From: SG8-41 sp964521405
GTDB taxonomy: Bacteria > Pseudomonadota > Gammaproteobacteria > Burkholderiales > SG8-41
Direction of reading: 5' to 3'
Assembly: GCA_964521405.1 (NCBI GenBank)
Contig: CAZFRR010000017.1
Location: forward strand, 1 to 6,668
Length of the DNA: 6,668 nt
Part shown: positions 6,499 to 6,668 of the stretch, piece after piece
How positions within the stretch are numbered: position 1 is the stretch's first letter
Layout of the letters: each line of letters begins with the position of its first letter
Made by a program: the position numbers and the translations under genes
The notes under the pieces: generated by a model
The model's database searches: none
What the model was told of the DNA's origin: nothing
The model's input: the letters and a program-made list of their open reading frames with translations, nothing else

Positions 6499-6505
6499 CC
6501 TCCTT
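6499..6505 (-). promoter_or_regulatory. Strong ribosome binding site of the small minus-strand gene
   Basis: AAGGAGG on the minus strand, 8 nt before the ATG whose first base is 6490. This is the best Shine-Dalgarno match in the window. It fixes the start and argues that the minus-strand frame, not the overlapping plus-strand frame starting at 6062, is the real gene. Confidence 0.88.
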
Positions 6506-6540
6506 CTTCGGGTTGACTGCAGGGCACGTATCGTAGCAGT

Positions 6541-6567
6541 AAGAAATCGACCGAGGGTCGATTTCTT
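6541..6567. other. Perfect 12-bp inverted repeat with a 3-nt loop
   Basis: aagaaatcgacc (6541-6552) and ggtcgatttctt (6556-6567) are exact reverse complements around the loop gag. The hairpin lies 50 bp upstream of the small minus-strand gene. On either strand the 3' side ends in ttctt, a weak U-rich tail, so it could be a terminator for a transcript outside the window. The symmetry would also suit an operator or a small mobile palindrome. The sequence shows the symmetry but not the role. Confidence 0.75.
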
Positions 6568-6595
6568 GAGGGATGAAGGATGAGGGATGAGGAAA
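6568..6595. repeat. 7-bp tandem repeat, GAGGGAT type
   Basis: Four heptads, gagggat, gaaggat, gagggat and gaggaaa, follow the 12-bp hairpin with no gap and lead to within one base of the next repeat element. No coding signal is seen. Confidence 0.82.
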
Positions 6596-6596
6596 G

Positions 6597-6668
6597 TCCC
6601 ACCACCCCGGCGCTTCGCGCCACCCCGCCCGGCCCGCCGCGCTGCATCGCGTCGGGCGTTCGCCGGCT
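6597..6668 (-). repeat. Second, partial copy of the dispersed element, cut by the right edge
   Basis: This is the reverse-complement relative of 2210-2283. The outer block tcccaccaccccg is identical. The inner 36 bases (6633-6668) match the other copy with one difference (a g here against a t). Between the blocks each copy has a hairpin of different sequence, here ggcgc/gcgcc at 6609-6621 with loop ttc. The roughly 60-bp end module with the 9-bp terminal repeat seen in the first copy is absent here. The element probably continues beyond the window. Confidence 0.82.

Noticed and set aside
6062..6583. Plus-strand frame of 173 residues overlapping the monooxygenase stop by ATGA
   Set aside because: It starts with a heptad repeat translation and then runs antisense to the small minus-strand gene, which has a far better ribosome site and a protein-like sequence.

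Overview
GC-rich chromosomal DNA with six convincing protein genes. I infer a metabolically versatile proteobacterium, most likely a Burkholderiales-type betaproteobacterium. The reasons are a Bug/TctC-type periplasmic binding protein, a TauD-type dioxygenase, a flavin monooxygenase and a DUF2459-like lipoprotein in high-GC DNA. The sequence alone does not fix the taxon. No tRNA, rRNA, CRISPR array or transposase gene is visible.

Layout. Positions 1-183 are a 69-bp tandem repeat running off the left edge. A DUF2459-like lipoprotein gene follows on the minus strand (247-963). It diverges from a plus-strand series: Fe(II)/2-oxoglutarate dioxygenase (1047-1919), Bug-type solute-binding protein (2119-3339), small cupin (3443-3820), NMT1/THI5-like binding protein with no signal peptide (3895-4818) and FAD-dependent aromatic-type monooxygenase (4854-6065). 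A small gene on the minus strand (6140-6490), probably of the dimeric alpha-beta-barrel type, converges on them.

Function. Two oxygenases, a cupin, a small alpha-beta-barrel-like protein and two solute-binding proteins together look like uptake and oxidative breakdown of a small organic acid or aromatic compound. The substrate cannot be read from the sequence, and no transporter membrane subunit is encoded here. Co-transcription is an inference: the plus-strand genes share a direction, but the spacers between them are 35-199 bp and carry repeats.

The most unusual content is in and around the spacers. A foldback element of 9-bp repeats lies at 1938-2076. A roughly 190-bp element with terminal inverted repeats (2155-2347) sits in frame inside the start of the Bug-type gene, between its start codon and the signal-peptide hydrophobic core. 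A related inverted copy begins at 6597 and runs off the right edge. Three other spacers carry 7-bp tandem repeats of unrelated sequence, and a perfect 12-bp-stem hairpin lies at 6541-6567.
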